Below, in pieces: positions 33,436 to 41,465 of a DNA stretch of 64,000 bases. Below the pieces are notes generated by a model. The model did not search any database, was not told the origin of the DNA, and was given only the letters and a program-made list of their open reading frames with translations. Origin of the DNA: Ammoniphilus sp. CFH 90114 (GTDB taxonomy: Bacteria; Bacillota; Bacilli; Aneurinibacillales; RAOX-1). Location: positions 670,133-734,132 of the forward strand of contig NZ_SDLI01000001.1 in NCBI RefSeq assembly GCF_004123195.1, given 5' to 3'. The stretch's first letter is position 1, and each line of letters begins with the position of its first letter. The position numbers were made by a program, and so were the translations under genes.

Positions 33436-33617
33436 CTGGCAATCTTCCCTTCTTATGTAAACGCATCGAAATGTAACGGAGTGTTCCTATTTTCCTATAT
33501 TAATAGTCTATACTGTGCTTCTATTTTACTAGTTTAACCATAAGTTTTTCAACATAAAATCTTTTATTTGCAACAAAAGAAGTGATCCGTATGTTGTAGA
33601 GAAATGGAGGGATAGCT

Positions 33618-33887
33618 ATGTTCACAATACGAGGGATGGCTGGTGGAAGGATGGCCCAAATGACTTGGCATGACGATGGTACGATAACAGGTGATCATTT
33701 TTTAGTTGATCTTATTAAGTATAAGGCGATGCGTATGGAAGGAGAGCCAGTTGGATTTCCGGAGGGTCCGTTCACGGAAACCAATCATTTATCAAGTCCT
33801 CTTAGTGTCCTTTTTTTAGCTTCTCAATATTATGATTTTATTGTGGATAGCGAAGGTGTTGTACCTAAGCGCTTAAGGGGGAAGTAA
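33618..33887 (+). CDS. Hypothetical protein
   Basis: An 89-aa soluble protein, Met/Gly-rich at the start (TIRGMAGGRMAQMTWHDDGTITGDHFLVD), no recognised domain. GGAGGGATAG precedes ATG 33618. Ends in a strong bidirectional terminator. Confidence 0.65.
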   Translation: MFTIRGMAGGRMAQMTWHDDGTITGDHFLVDLIKYKAMRMEGEPVGFPEGPFTETNHLSSPLSVLFLASQYYDFIVDSEGVVPKRLRGK

Positions 33888-33896
33888 TACAAAACA

Positions 33897-33923
33897 AAGG
33901 AGACCAGGTTGTCTGGTCTCCTT
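33897..33923. terminator. Bidirectional terminator
   Basis: AAGGAGACCAG (33897-33907) pairs with CTGGTCTCCTT (33913-33923), between convergent genes. Confidence 0.85.
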
Positions 33924-34566
33924 AGTGTATAGGCAAAACATAGAAGAAAATGGTGAAAAAGTGAAATACGCTTCCGCCTACTACAAATAGATGCCAAACG
34001 GCATGGTGATAGGGGAAGAGACGCCACATGTAAAAAATCGTCCCTAAGGTATATAGAAGGCCGCCAGCGACTAGCATGATAAGGCCGTTAGTGGCCAAGC
34101 TTGCAACGACGGGTTCAAAGGCAAAGACAATCATCCAACCCATCATCAGGTAAATGACAGTAGAAAGAAACAAGAAACGTTTAGTAAAAAACACTTTGAA
34201 AATAATCCCAAACAAGGCGATGCTCCATACGACACTCAGTAGAGTAATGCCTAGTGTTCCTTTAACAACAACTAGAAGTATTGGAGTGTAACTTCCTGCA
34301 ATAAACACATAGATGGAAGCGTGGTCCATGATTTCTAGAATGTCTTTCGCTTTCCCTTCCTGCAGACTATGTAGGAGGGTAGAGCTTAAATACAGAAGGA
34401 GCATACTGGCTCCATAGATGCTAAAGCTAACAACATGTGCAGTAGTTCCTTCCTTAGCGGAATAAACAATAAGCAGAACTAATGCTGCGATGCTAAAAAG
34501 GACTCCAACCCCGTGTGTGATGGCATTTGCAATTTCTTCTCGTCTCGAATAGGTGTGTGAACCCAC
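33922..34566 (-). CDS. Haemolysin III / PAQR family membrane protein
   Basis: A 214-aa, seven-helix protein with the family residues: EEIANAITHGVG at the N-terminus, SSTLLHSL, IMDHASIYVFIAGSYTP and HAVWHLFV near the end; the Ser, His and Asp positions match the putative zinc amidase site of PAQR-like proteins. Related to B. subtilis YplQ; physiological role uncertain. GTG start with GAGGTGAT upstream. Confidence 0.85.
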   Translation of the reverse strand: MGSHTYSRREEIANAITHGVGVLFSIAALVLLIVYSAKEGTTAHVVSFSIYGASMLLLYLSSTLLHSLQEGKAKDILEIMDHASIYVFIAGSYTPILLVVVKGTLGITLLSVVWSIALFGIIFKVFFTKRFLFLSTVIYLMMGWMIVFAFEPVVASLATNGLIMLVAGGLLYTLGTIFYMWRLFPYHHAVWHLFVVGGSVFHFFTIFFYVLPIH

Positions 34567-34790
34567 GGATTAAATCACCTCATTAATTAAGCTTACAATT
34601 AGGATGTACATCAACAAAGTCATTTTATGTGTGAAGTTATTAAATGGACACTTCGTTATTATCTCATATTTAAAGCTTGAAAAAAATAGGCAAAGTGAAA
34701 TATCGAATCTTGTCGGAAGGTTTCTTGTAATTGCTTGTCGTTTTTTTCCACTTTTGTAAACAATAAAGGTAAGACATAGGGAAAGGATAG

Positions 34791-35252
34791 ATGAGGGTGA
34801 GAATATCCCGAGCCCAGATCGCCCTTTTATGGTCACTGACCTTTCCGGGATTTGGTCAGATTTACAATCGTCAGGTCATTAAAGGGTTTACACTTATAGG
34901 ATTAGAGTTTTTAATAAATTTGCAAGGCGGGATTAACCGAGCTATTCTATATAGCTTTCACGGGCAGTTTGCACCCGCGAGTCAATCAGTAGATTGGAAT
35001 TGGCTATTATTTTATCCGTGTATTTATATTTTTGCGGCAGGTGAAGCCTTCCATCAAGCTACCCTTCAAGATCATAAGGAGTACCCGAAGAAAGCCCTTG
35101 TCCCATTTATTCTTGCAGCTATGGGTGGGACCATCGGCGCGATTTATGGCTATCAATTTGGGTTCGGACCTATCTTTAATGGTTTAATTGGCATGGCCAT
35201 TGGTGCGTTAATTGGTCAATTTTTATCGAAGAGAATATTGGTGGACCTATAA
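34791..35252 (+). CDS. Hypothetical multi-helix membrane protein
   Basis: A 153-aa protein with an N-terminal TM2-like segment (SLTFPGFGQIYNRQVIKGF) and Gly-rich helices at the C-terminus (GGTIGAIYGYQFGFG, GMAIGALIGQF). GGAAAGGAT precedes ATG 34791. Function unknown. Confidence 0.7.
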   Translation: MRVRISRAQIALLWSLTFPGFGQIYNRQVIKGFTLIGLEFLINLQGGINRAILYSFHGQFAPASQSVDWNWLLFYPCIYIFAAGEAFHQATLQDHKEYPKKALVPFILAAMGGTIGAIYGYQFGFGPIFNGLIGMAIGALIGQFLSKRILVDL

Positions 35253-35369
35253 CTAAAGTATAAATTCTCCAATGGGTGCTTAGGCGGACCCTTACTCCGT
35301 AAGCAGATTCAAAAAAATCATAGCTTGTCTTTTATGCGGTCTTCTTTAAAGTAATGGAGATCGCATTGT

Positions 35370-35397
35370 TTGTTTCAGCGCTATTTTATGCTATAAT
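35370..35397 (+). promoter_or_regulatory. Promoter of the phytoene-synthase-like gene
   Basis: TTGTTT (35370-35375), 16 bp, TATAAT (35392-35397), 75 bases before the start codon. Confidence 0.6.
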
Positions 35398-35471
35398 CCA
35401 AGGAAATAAATTGGGTAACTCGTATCAGTGGTAAACCTTGTAGCTGTAGATACGTTGAGGGGGTATACAAA

Positions 35472-36290
35472 ATGAGTGAAACTTCGAAGTTACAAAAAGA
35501 GGCTATGGAGATGCTATTAGCCACAAGCCGTACTTTTTACATTCCAATAAGCCGATTATCACCAGGTCTTCAAGAGGCTGTGGCGTCAGCTTATCTCTGT
35601 ATGAGAGCAATTGATGAAATCGAAGACCACCCCCAACTTCCATCCGATACTAAAGTGAAATTATTAAAAGAAACGTCAAAAGTTCTGCAAAAACCGTTTA
35701 GTGATAAGGATTTCACTGATCTTTTCCATCCCTTTGAATCAGTCCTACCCGAAGTTACATTACGTCTAGGCGACTGGGCTAGGTTAGCTCCGGAGTCGAT
35801 CGCTCAGACCATCTATGACTCAACGGCGAAAATGTCTAACGGGATGGCCGATTGGGTAGCGAAAGAGTGGATTATTCATACGAGAGAAGATTTAGATGAC
35901 TATACGTATTATGTTGCAGGTTTAGTTGGAGAATTGCTCTCTGATATATGGATGTGGCACGATCAAACTAAAACAGATAGGGAACTTGCTGTTGCCTTCG
36001 GCCGAGGATTGCAGGCTGTCAATATTATTCGGAATAGGGTGGAAGATCAGACTCGTGGAGTGAATTTCTTCCCTGACAATTGGGAATTAAGTGATATGTT
36101 AACATATGCTAGAGGCCAATTGCAATTGGCTCACGTCTATACAGAAAGTCTTAGACCCGGTCCAATCCTTTTATTTTGCAAGATTCCTCTCGTTCTTGCA
36201 CAAGGGACCTTGGATGCTATCGAGTCAGGCCAATCAAAACTTAGTCGAGATGATGTCGTTCAGCTAGTGAATCAGGTGTCAGGGGAATAA
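35472..36290 (+). CDS. Squalene/phytoene synthase family protein
   Basis: A 272-aa all-helical trans-isoprenyl diphosphate synthase-like protein. The first acidic motif is intact (MRAIDEIEDH). The second, normally NxLRDxxED, reads NIIRNRVED followed by GVNFFP, with Asn replacing the first Asp; as I recall this is shared by Paenibacillus homologues and so is a subgroup feature. The family joins two prenyl diphosphates head to head, but no desaturase or cyclase gene is nearby, so the product is unknown. TTGAGGGGG precedes ATG 35472. Confidence 0.8.
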   Translation: MSETSKLQKEAMEMLLATSRTFYIPISRLSPGLQEAVASAYLCMRAIDEIEDHPQLPSDTKVKLLKETSKVLQKPFSDKDFTDLFHPFESVLPEVTLRLGDWARLAPESIAQTIYDSTAKMSNGMADWVAKEWIIHTREDLDDYTYYVAGLVGELLSDIWMWHDQTKTDRELAVAFGRGLQAVNIIRNRVEDQTRGVNFFPDNWELSDMLTYARGQLQLAHVYTESLRPGPILLFCKIPLVLAQGTLDAIESGQSKLSRDDVVQLVNQVSGE

Positions 36291-36293
36291 TTT

Positions 36294-36325
36294 ACGGAGG
36301 GTGTCCATTTTTGGATACCCTCCGT
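36294..36325 (+). terminator. Intrinsic terminator
   Basis: ACGGAGGGTGTCCA pairs with TGGATACCCTCCGT. A second hairpin, AAGACTTG/CAAGTCTT, lies at about 36378-36403. Confidence 0.85.
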
Positions 36326-36604
36326 TATCTTGCTAATCTAGGATTAAACGGACATCCATTTATTCTAGAAAAAGAAAGAAGACTTGCTCTGAAAGCCAAG
36401 TCTTTAGTGATATTTATTAAGGGGGTTACTTGATAATTTAATCATACGGTATAAATATTACAGGTATGTTACAACAGTTTTACTTTTTTGTAATTCATTA
36501 TTTTGACACAATTATAACGATTTTTCATCTATGAGTGAAAAAATTCACTGCTTTATTTCTTATTGTTTAGTAATCTGTAAATATAAAAGAGAGGGGGAGC
36601 ATTT

Positions 36605-37024
36605 ATGTATATCCTAATACCTGTAGACGGTTCTGAACATTCGTTAAAGGCTTTAAATTATGCAATAGATATGGCTAAGGCTTACGGAGATGAATTAATG
36701 ATCTTAAACGTTCAGCCAAGTTTCGAGACTATGAACACTCGTCGCTTCTTCAGCAAAGAAGATATTGCCGAATATCGAAATCAATTAGCAGATGAAGCAC
36801 TAGAGCAAGCCGTTCGTCTAGTAGAAGAATCCGGATTAAACTTTATCAAGAAGTTAAAAATTGGAGTACCAAAGATTGAAATCTGCAATGAAGTACAAGA
36901 AAACGATGTGCGTTGTATTGTAATGGGATCTCGGGGGAAGGGGCCAGTAATTGGAACAGTGATTGGAAGTGTAAGTTACGGTGTTCTCCATGAGGCGCCT
37001 TGTCCAGTTACGATCGTACCATAA
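36605..37024 (+). CDS. Universal stress protein (UspA family)
   Basis: A 139-aa Usp domain with the ATP-binding pattern near the C-terminus: VMGSRGKGPVIGTVIGSVSYGVLHEAPCPV is the usual G-2x-G-9x-G(S) arrangement. The N-terminal VDGSEHSLKAL loop is also typical. Cytosolic; binds ATP and is usually induced by stress or growth arrest. GAGGGGGAG precedes ATG 36605. Confidence 0.9.
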   Translation: MYILIPVDGSEHSLKALNYAIDMAKAYGDELMILNVQPSFETMNTRRFFSKEDIAEYRNQLADEALEQAVRLVEESGLNFIKKLKIGVPKIEICNEVQENDVRCIVMGSRGKGPVIGTVIGSVSYGVLHEAPCPVTIVP

Positions 37025-37034
37025 TATAAAATAT

Positions 37035-37064
37035 AAAAGGCGATAGTCCCGACTATCGCCTTTT
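37035..37064. terminator. Bidirectional terminator
   Basis: A perfect 14-bp stem (37035-37048 with 37051-37064) with A run before and T run after. Confidence 0.9.
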
Positions 37065-37082
37065 ATACTTCCGTAAGATTGT

Positions 37083-37295
37083 TTAAACACCCGTGCGTCT
37101 GCGTTGGTTATTTGCCTTCTTTGTTTGCTGGCTTTTCATCTTCTGGTTTGATTGTGAAAAATTAGCAGCATTTTTGCTATTGGACTGAGCCTGTTTTTTG
37201 TTGGCCATCTTTTGTCGAATAGCTTCTTGTAAGCTTATCTTATTTCTTACAGGTTCCTGTATTTCTTTGTCTTGGTTAACATTATTTTCAGACAT
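37083..37295 (-). CDS. Small basic hypothetical protein
   Basis: A 70-aa Lys/Gln/Asn-rich, low-complexity protein (KMANKKQAQSNSKNAANF) ending RRRTGV, probably disordered and nucleic-acid binding or spore associated. AAAGGGGAT precedes ATG 37295. No family recognised. Confidence 0.65.
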   Translation of the reverse strand: MSENNVNQDKEIQEPVRNKISLQEAIRQKMANKKQAQSNSKNAANFSQSNQKMKSQQTKKANNQRRRTGV

Positions 37296-37418
37296 GAAGT
37301 AATCCCCTTTATTATAAGAATAACAGTATTATAATACATGGAACCGTTGAAAATACACCTGGAAATTACATAAGGAGTAGACTATCTGAACACATTATGG
37401 ACATGGAGGTGAATAAAG

Positions 37419-37571
37419 GTGGAGAATAATCAGAATACCAAAGTGTACAACTTGTTAGCAGATGAAGAAGTGGCAAGAGAAAACAAAGAAGCAGAACAAG
37501 TCTACAAGAAAGTGTATGACTTAACGAATGAGGTACCAGGTAAACATCAGCCAGATTATATAGACCAATAG
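37419..37571 (+). CDS. Small hypothetical charged protein
   Basis: A 50-aa ORF starting at GTG with GGAGGTGA 7-8 bases upstream: MENNQNTKVYNLLADEEVAR..., ending KHQPDYIDQ. It is rich in Glu, Lys and Tyr, likely helical. No family recognised; the clear RBS and codon use support it. Confidence 0.55.
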   Translation: MENNQNTKVYNLLADEEVARENKEAEQVYKKVYDLTNEVPGKHQPDYIDQ

Positions 37572-37640
37572 TTACGCCATACGGGAGAGTGAAGAGGTGC
37601 CTGAACTCTTCCTTTACTGTCTCTACGATTAAGGTAAAAG

Positions 37641-37670
37641 AAAAAAGACTCCAGCTTGAGTGAAGTCCTT
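37641..37670 (-). terminator. Terminator of the carD-like gene
   Basis: On the minus strand GGACT...AGTC (37667-37647) runs into TTTTTTC. A second small hairpin, AACTCT/AGAGTT, lies at 37673-37688. Confidence 0.6.
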
Positions 37671-37700
37671 AGAACTCTATAAAGAGTTAGTAAAATGGCA

Positions 37701-38180
37701 TTAAGCATTAATGACTTGATTAAGAAGAAGCTCAGCCTGTTCCTCGGCGATTCCTTTCACAAGTACTACTTCACTGATTAGAATCTGACGGGCGTTATCG
37801 AGCATGACCTTGTCTCCAGTTGCAAGCTTCTTGCTCTTCTCAAGAAACATTAAGTCGCGGATCACTTCCGCTCCTTCATAGATATCGCCGCTCTTCATCT
37901 TGGTCATGTTAATTCGGTGTCTCTGCATAGGATTAGAAACTGGTTCTAAATCCCCGTGATTTATCTTCTTAAGCACATTCTCCAATATGTCGGAGTTTAC
38001 TACCTGGCGTAATCCGAGATCAGCTGTCTTCGCCTTAGGAATCATGACCTGCATATTCTTCAAAGGCATGCTAAGAACATAGTAAAGCTGTCTTTCACCA
38101 AGGATTTCCTTTTCCTCGATAGCTTCAATCACGCCTGCTCCATGCATAGGATAAACAACCTTATCACCGATCTGAAACAA
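37701..38180 (-). CDS. CarD/CdnL family transcription regulator
   Basis: A 159-aa protein: N-terminal RNA-polymerase-interacting Tudor-like domain (FQIGDKVVYPMHGAGVIEAIEE) and a helical C-terminal domain that contacts promoter DNA. CarD proteins stabilise open complexes, often at rRNA and housekeeping promoters. TTG 38180 gives the family's usual (M)FQIGDKVVYP start and has GAGGGG about 9 bases upstream; GTG 38189 is too close to that RBS. Confidence 0.9.
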   Translation of the reverse strand: MFQIGDKVVYPMHGAGVIEAIEEKEILGERQLYYVLSMPLKNMQVMIPKAKTADLGLRQVVNSDILENVLKKINHGDLEPVSNPMQRHRINMTKMKSGDIYEGAEVIRDLMFLEKSKKLATGDKVMLDNARQILISEVVLVKGIAEEQAELLLNQVINA

Positions 38181-38419
38181 CCGATACACCCCCTCATAGA
38201 GTCAACTCATTAAGTATATCATAAATTTGAGAAATTATCAAAAATAAAATATTATCATAATAAAATAAAGGGTGTCAATCTATGTTTAATTGGGTAAAAA
38301 AGACTTTGTTGGCAGGCCAATTTTTGGGGGCAATTATGTAACATTAATTGGATGAGCTACGTATTACAGTATGGGCACTCTCTATGATAAACACAGATAA
38401 AGGAATGGTGACATAAGCG

Positions 38420-38827
38420 ATGAAAAAGGTTCTAAATACAGTCATATTATCAACCTTGGTATTCTGCTTTGCTCTTAGTGGTTGTTCTTATCAAGGACAA
38501 GAAATAATTTCGGATAAGGAAGTTGAAGTAGTGAAGGAGGCGGGAAAACAGCTAGGTAAATTGGCTGGTGACGTAGCTCAGAAGGTCATGGAAGATGAAG
38601 AGCTACAGCAAGCGTTGGTGAGCACAGCGAAAGTTAGTGCATCTGTTGCAGCAAGGTTCCTACAACAAGTCATGCAAGACCCTCAAGTTCAGGAAGCCGC
38701 TAGTCAGTTAGGAGACCAAGTTGTACAAGAAGTGATTCAGCAGGTGGTAACAGAAAATGGCGGCAACTTGAACGAGGCTGTGATTTCTTTAATTGCAGAG
38801 GAGTTAAAGCGTCGTATGGCGCAATAA
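38420..38827 (+). CDS. Hypothetical lipoprotein
   Basis: A 135-aa precursor with lipobox ALSGC (Cys near residue 22). The mature part is an amphipathic, Gln/Val/Glu-rich helix (KEAGKQLGKLAGDVAQKVMED, FLQQVMQDPQVQEAASQLGD). No domain recognised. It lies 93 bases before the NlpC/P60 gene. Confidence 0.7.
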   Translation: MKKVLNTVILSTLVFCFALSGCSYQGQEIISDKEVEVVKEAGKQLGKLAGDVAQKVMEDEELQQALVSTAKVSASVAARFLQQVMQDPQVQEAASQLGDQVVQEVIQQVVTENGGNLNEAVISLIAEELKRRMAQ

Positions 38828-38920
38828 AAATAGAAGTTCACGGTCGTACCTACCAATTTTCCTTCGAAGATACTAGTACAGGATATACTAGGAAAAACGA
38901 ATGAAAGGTAGGATTGCAGA

Positions 38921-39934
38921 ATGCTACACCAAAAACTATTGTTCATAGTTTTATTGATATCGGCTTTACTTACTACAGAGAGTGTTGCCCACGGAACTAC
39001 TAGACTACAGTCCAATGTTCAAGTAAATGTTAATGGACAACTGATTGAATTCCCAGATGCTAGACCGTTTATTAATCGTTCAAATCGAACGCTAGTCCCT
39101 GTTCGGTTTATATCAGAACATCTGGGGTATGCAGTTACTTGGAATGATCAAAATCAAAATATTAGACTGCGAAATGATAGTCAAGACCTAATCTTTCGTA
39201 TCGGTCAATATGAGTCTGTAATTGTAGATTCTCGTACGTTCGTCCCATTAAGATATGTCGCGGATGCCTTTGATGCGGAAGTGCATTGGAATGAAGAGTT
39301 GAGAGTGGCTACTGTAATGACAGAAGAATTAATCCATGAGCCAACCTCACCGGTCGACGAACCCCTAACCGAAGATATTCCAGAAGAGCCGTTATCTACA
39401 GCCAAACCGAGTGACATGGGCTGGAAGAAAAAAGCTGAAGATGTAATTAGCTTAGCAGAAACTTATTATGGTATTGATTATCTCTATGGTGCTAAAGCAG
39501 GGAGAACGGATGTATTTGATTGTTCTTCGCTTACTCAATATGTATTCTGGAAGAATGGGATTAAACTGAAACGAGCCTCACGCCCTCAGTTTCTCTATGA
39601 TGGGGACAAAGTTCTAAGAAGAGAAGAACTTCGTAAAGGGGACTTGGTTTTCTTCTCGACCGCAGGGACAGCTAAGAAATACAATTTAGATGATTATCAA
39701 AGAAATGGGCATGTTGGGATTGTTAAAGAAATCAAAAAAAATGGTGAGATTATATTTATCCATACATATAAGAAAGGGATTGGGGTAACCGATTCTAAAA
39801 TGAAGGCTAATCAGGAGAAAGGTTGGTGGAATCGTCACTTCCTATATGGGAAGCGAGTCATTGCTGACGACGGATCGGAAGCTCCAGATATTGAAGTAAA
39901 AAAAGAGGATATTCACTTGTTCATTAAAAAATAG
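38921..39934 (+). CDS. Secreted NlpC/P60 peptidoglycan hydrolase
   Basis: A 337-aa protein with a signal peptide (LLFIVLLISALL), a copper-amine-oxidase-N-like domain (residues about 35-140; RTLVPVRFISEHLGY and RTFVPLRYVADAF repeats), a Pro/Glu linker and a C-terminal NlpC/P60 domain with the catalytic triad: Cys in FDCSSLTQYVF, His in NGHVGIV and His in IFIHTYKKG. NlpC/P60 enzymes cut gamma-D-Glu-diaminopimelate bonds in wall peptides; the N-terminal domain probably binds wall. Confidence 0.85.
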   Translation: MLHQKLLFIVLLISALLTTESVAHGTTRLQSNVQVNVNGQLIEFPDARPFINRSNRTLVPVRFISEHLGYAVTWNDQNQNIRLRNDSQDLIFRIGQYESVIVDSRTFVPLRYVADAFDAEVHWNEELRVATVMTEELIHEPTSPVDEPLTEDIPEEPLSTAKPSDMGWKKKAEDVISLAETYYGIDYLYGAKAGRTDVFDCSSLTQYVFWKNGIKLKRASRPQFLYDGDKVLRREELRKGDLVFFSTAGTAKKYNLDDYQRNGHVGIVKEIKKNGEIIFIHTYKKGIGVTDSKMKANQEKGWWNRHFLYGKRVIADDGSEAPDIEVKKEDIHLFIKK

Positions 39935-39964
39935 AAGGGCTTAAAATGCCCTTCTATTTTTTTA
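39931..39964 (+). terminator. Intrinsic terminator
   Basis: ATAGAAGGGC (39931-39940) pairs with GCCCTTCTAT (39948-39957), then T7. Confidence 0.95.
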
Positions 39965-40023
39965 CAGTTAGTAAAACACGCACATAATTGAAGAGTGGGG
40001 ATTAGTATAGTTTGAAGTATAGG

Positions 40024-40209
40024 CTAACGTAATTCGTTTGATAGCATATATTTTCGATTTCTTAATCGTTTTAATAAAGGAACTTGGACAGAGGTCTTAC
40101 GTGGTTCTTTCTCCCGATGACAATCTATGCATTCTCCGGCATACTCCATCTTCTCATATTCACTTAATGTTATTCCGCAGCTCTTGCAAGGAATTTTCTT
40201 CGTGTTCAT
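40024..40209 (-). CDS. Small zinc-ribbon protein (paralogue of 17856)
   Basis: A 61-aa protein with CKSC and CIDC knuckles and a basic tail (PLLKRLRNRKYMLSNELR). Same length, spacing and SEYE motif as the protein at 17856-18041. Only a weak RBS (GGGAG) precedes ATG 40209. A Spo0A-box-like CTCGACA lies about 60 bases upstream. Confidence 0.7.
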   Translation of the reverse strand: MNTKKIPCKSCGITLSEYEKMEYAGECIDCHREKEPRKTSVQVPLLKRLRNRKYMLSNELR

Positions 40210-40382
40210 GCTCTCAACTCCCTATCGATTTTAACTTTTCTGTATATTTAAATAATAATCCATAGCTCGACAATATTCAACAACTTTCTTTGAATATTTT
40301 TAAATTTTTGTAACTATATCTTACTTTAATGTTTATTCGCCATTTAATATGCTATAAAATGAAAATAGTAAGGGGGTAAAAG

Positions 40383-41300
40383 ATGCAAGCGTACGCGTAT
40401 ATATTTATCTTAGCTGGTGCAGCGTTATGGGGACTCATAGGTATTTTTGTACAGAAACTCTCTAGTTTGGGGTTTACCCCTTTCCAAATTGTAGCGATTC
40501 GAGTGATCACAGCTGCTGTAATTCTAGTGGTCTACACGGTTTGGAAAAATTCGGCGTTATTAAAGATAAAAGCGAAGGATTCAAAGTATTTCATAGGAAC
40601 AGGAATTATTAGTGTTGTCTTTTTTAATTGGTGCTACTTTACCGCAATTGAGGAGACTTCTCTATCTGTTGCAGCGATTTTGCTTTACACAGGCCCTGCT
40701 TTTGTTGTATTACTCTCACGTTTCTTCTTTCAAGAAAGTCTAACGAGTCGCAAGTTGCTATCGTTAGGGCTTACTCTAGTGGGTTGTGCGTTGGTAGTAG
40801 GATTGATTCCCGGAGGAGGACATAAAGTTTCCACTTATGGTATTCTTGTTGGATTAGGATCTGGACTTGGATATGCCTTATATAGCATCTTTGGAAAATT
40901 TGCATTAGGGACTTATCAATCCTTGACCATTACCACTTATACGTTTGTCTTTGCTAGCGCCGTCATGCTTCCCGCAAGTCAACTATGGAATTCCTTAAAC
41001 CTGCTTTTGAATTGGGAAGTGTTGTGGTATGGATTAGGCTTGGGATTTTTTCCTACAGTATTGGCATATCTTCTCTACACCTTTGGCTTATCCTTGGTTG
41101 AATCTAGCAAGGCATCTATTACAGCTACGGTAGAACCAATTGTTGCAGCTCTTGTAGGAATATTTGTGTTTGGAGAGGTTTTGCATAGTTGGCAAACAGC
41201 GGGAATTATGTTGATTTTAGCCTCGATCTTTCTTATTCAGAAGAGTTCCCAAGTGTCAGACTTAGATACCATGCAAGAACAGCAAAAGATACAAGCATAA
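40383..41300 (+). CDS. EamA/DMT family permease
   Basis: A 305-aa, ten-helix drug/metabolite transporter made of two EamA repeats: the first starts LAGAALWGLIGIFVQKL, the second starts GILVGLGSGLGYALYSIFGK and ends ATVEPIVAALVGIFVFGE. Substrate unknown; exporters of amino acids or metabolites are common in the family. AAGGGGG precedes ATG 40383. Confidence 0.9.
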   Translation: MQAYAYIFILAGAALWGLIGIFVQKLSSLGFTPFQIVAIRVITAAVILVVYTVWKNSALLKIKAKDSKYFIGTGIISVVFFNWCYFTAIEETSLSVAAILLYTGPAFVVLLSRFFFQESLTSRKLLSLGLTLVGCALVVGLIPGGGHKVSTYGILVGLGSGLGYALYSIFGKFALGTYQSLTITTYTFVFASAVMLPASQLWNSLNLLLNWEVLWYGLGLGFFPTVLAYLLYTFGLSLVESSKASITATVEPIVAALVGIFVFGEVLHSWQTAGIMLILASIFLIQKSSQVSDLDTMQEQQKIQA

Positions 41301-41311
41301 ATGAACCTGTT

Positions 41312-41349
41312 AGCATCTTAAGAGTTACTATTTAGATGCTATTTTTTTA
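41312..41349 (+). terminator. Intrinsic terminator
   Basis: TAGCATCT (41312-41319) pairs with AGATGCTA (41335-41342), then T7. Confidence 0.9.
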
Positions 41350-41465
41350 ATGTTGACTTTATTGTAAAAAAATGTTGATTCCTAGCAGGAAAACGTTTAC
41401 AAAAGGGAGAATAATCTCAACATAATGGATGGGGGCTTGGTTTGGAGAGGGGGGACTTACAAAAG

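Noticed and set aside
34570-34836. Minus-strand 88-codon ORF just upstream of the haemolysin III gene
   Set aside because: No RBS, overlaps the start of a supported plus-strand gene, and it runs through the likely promoter region.
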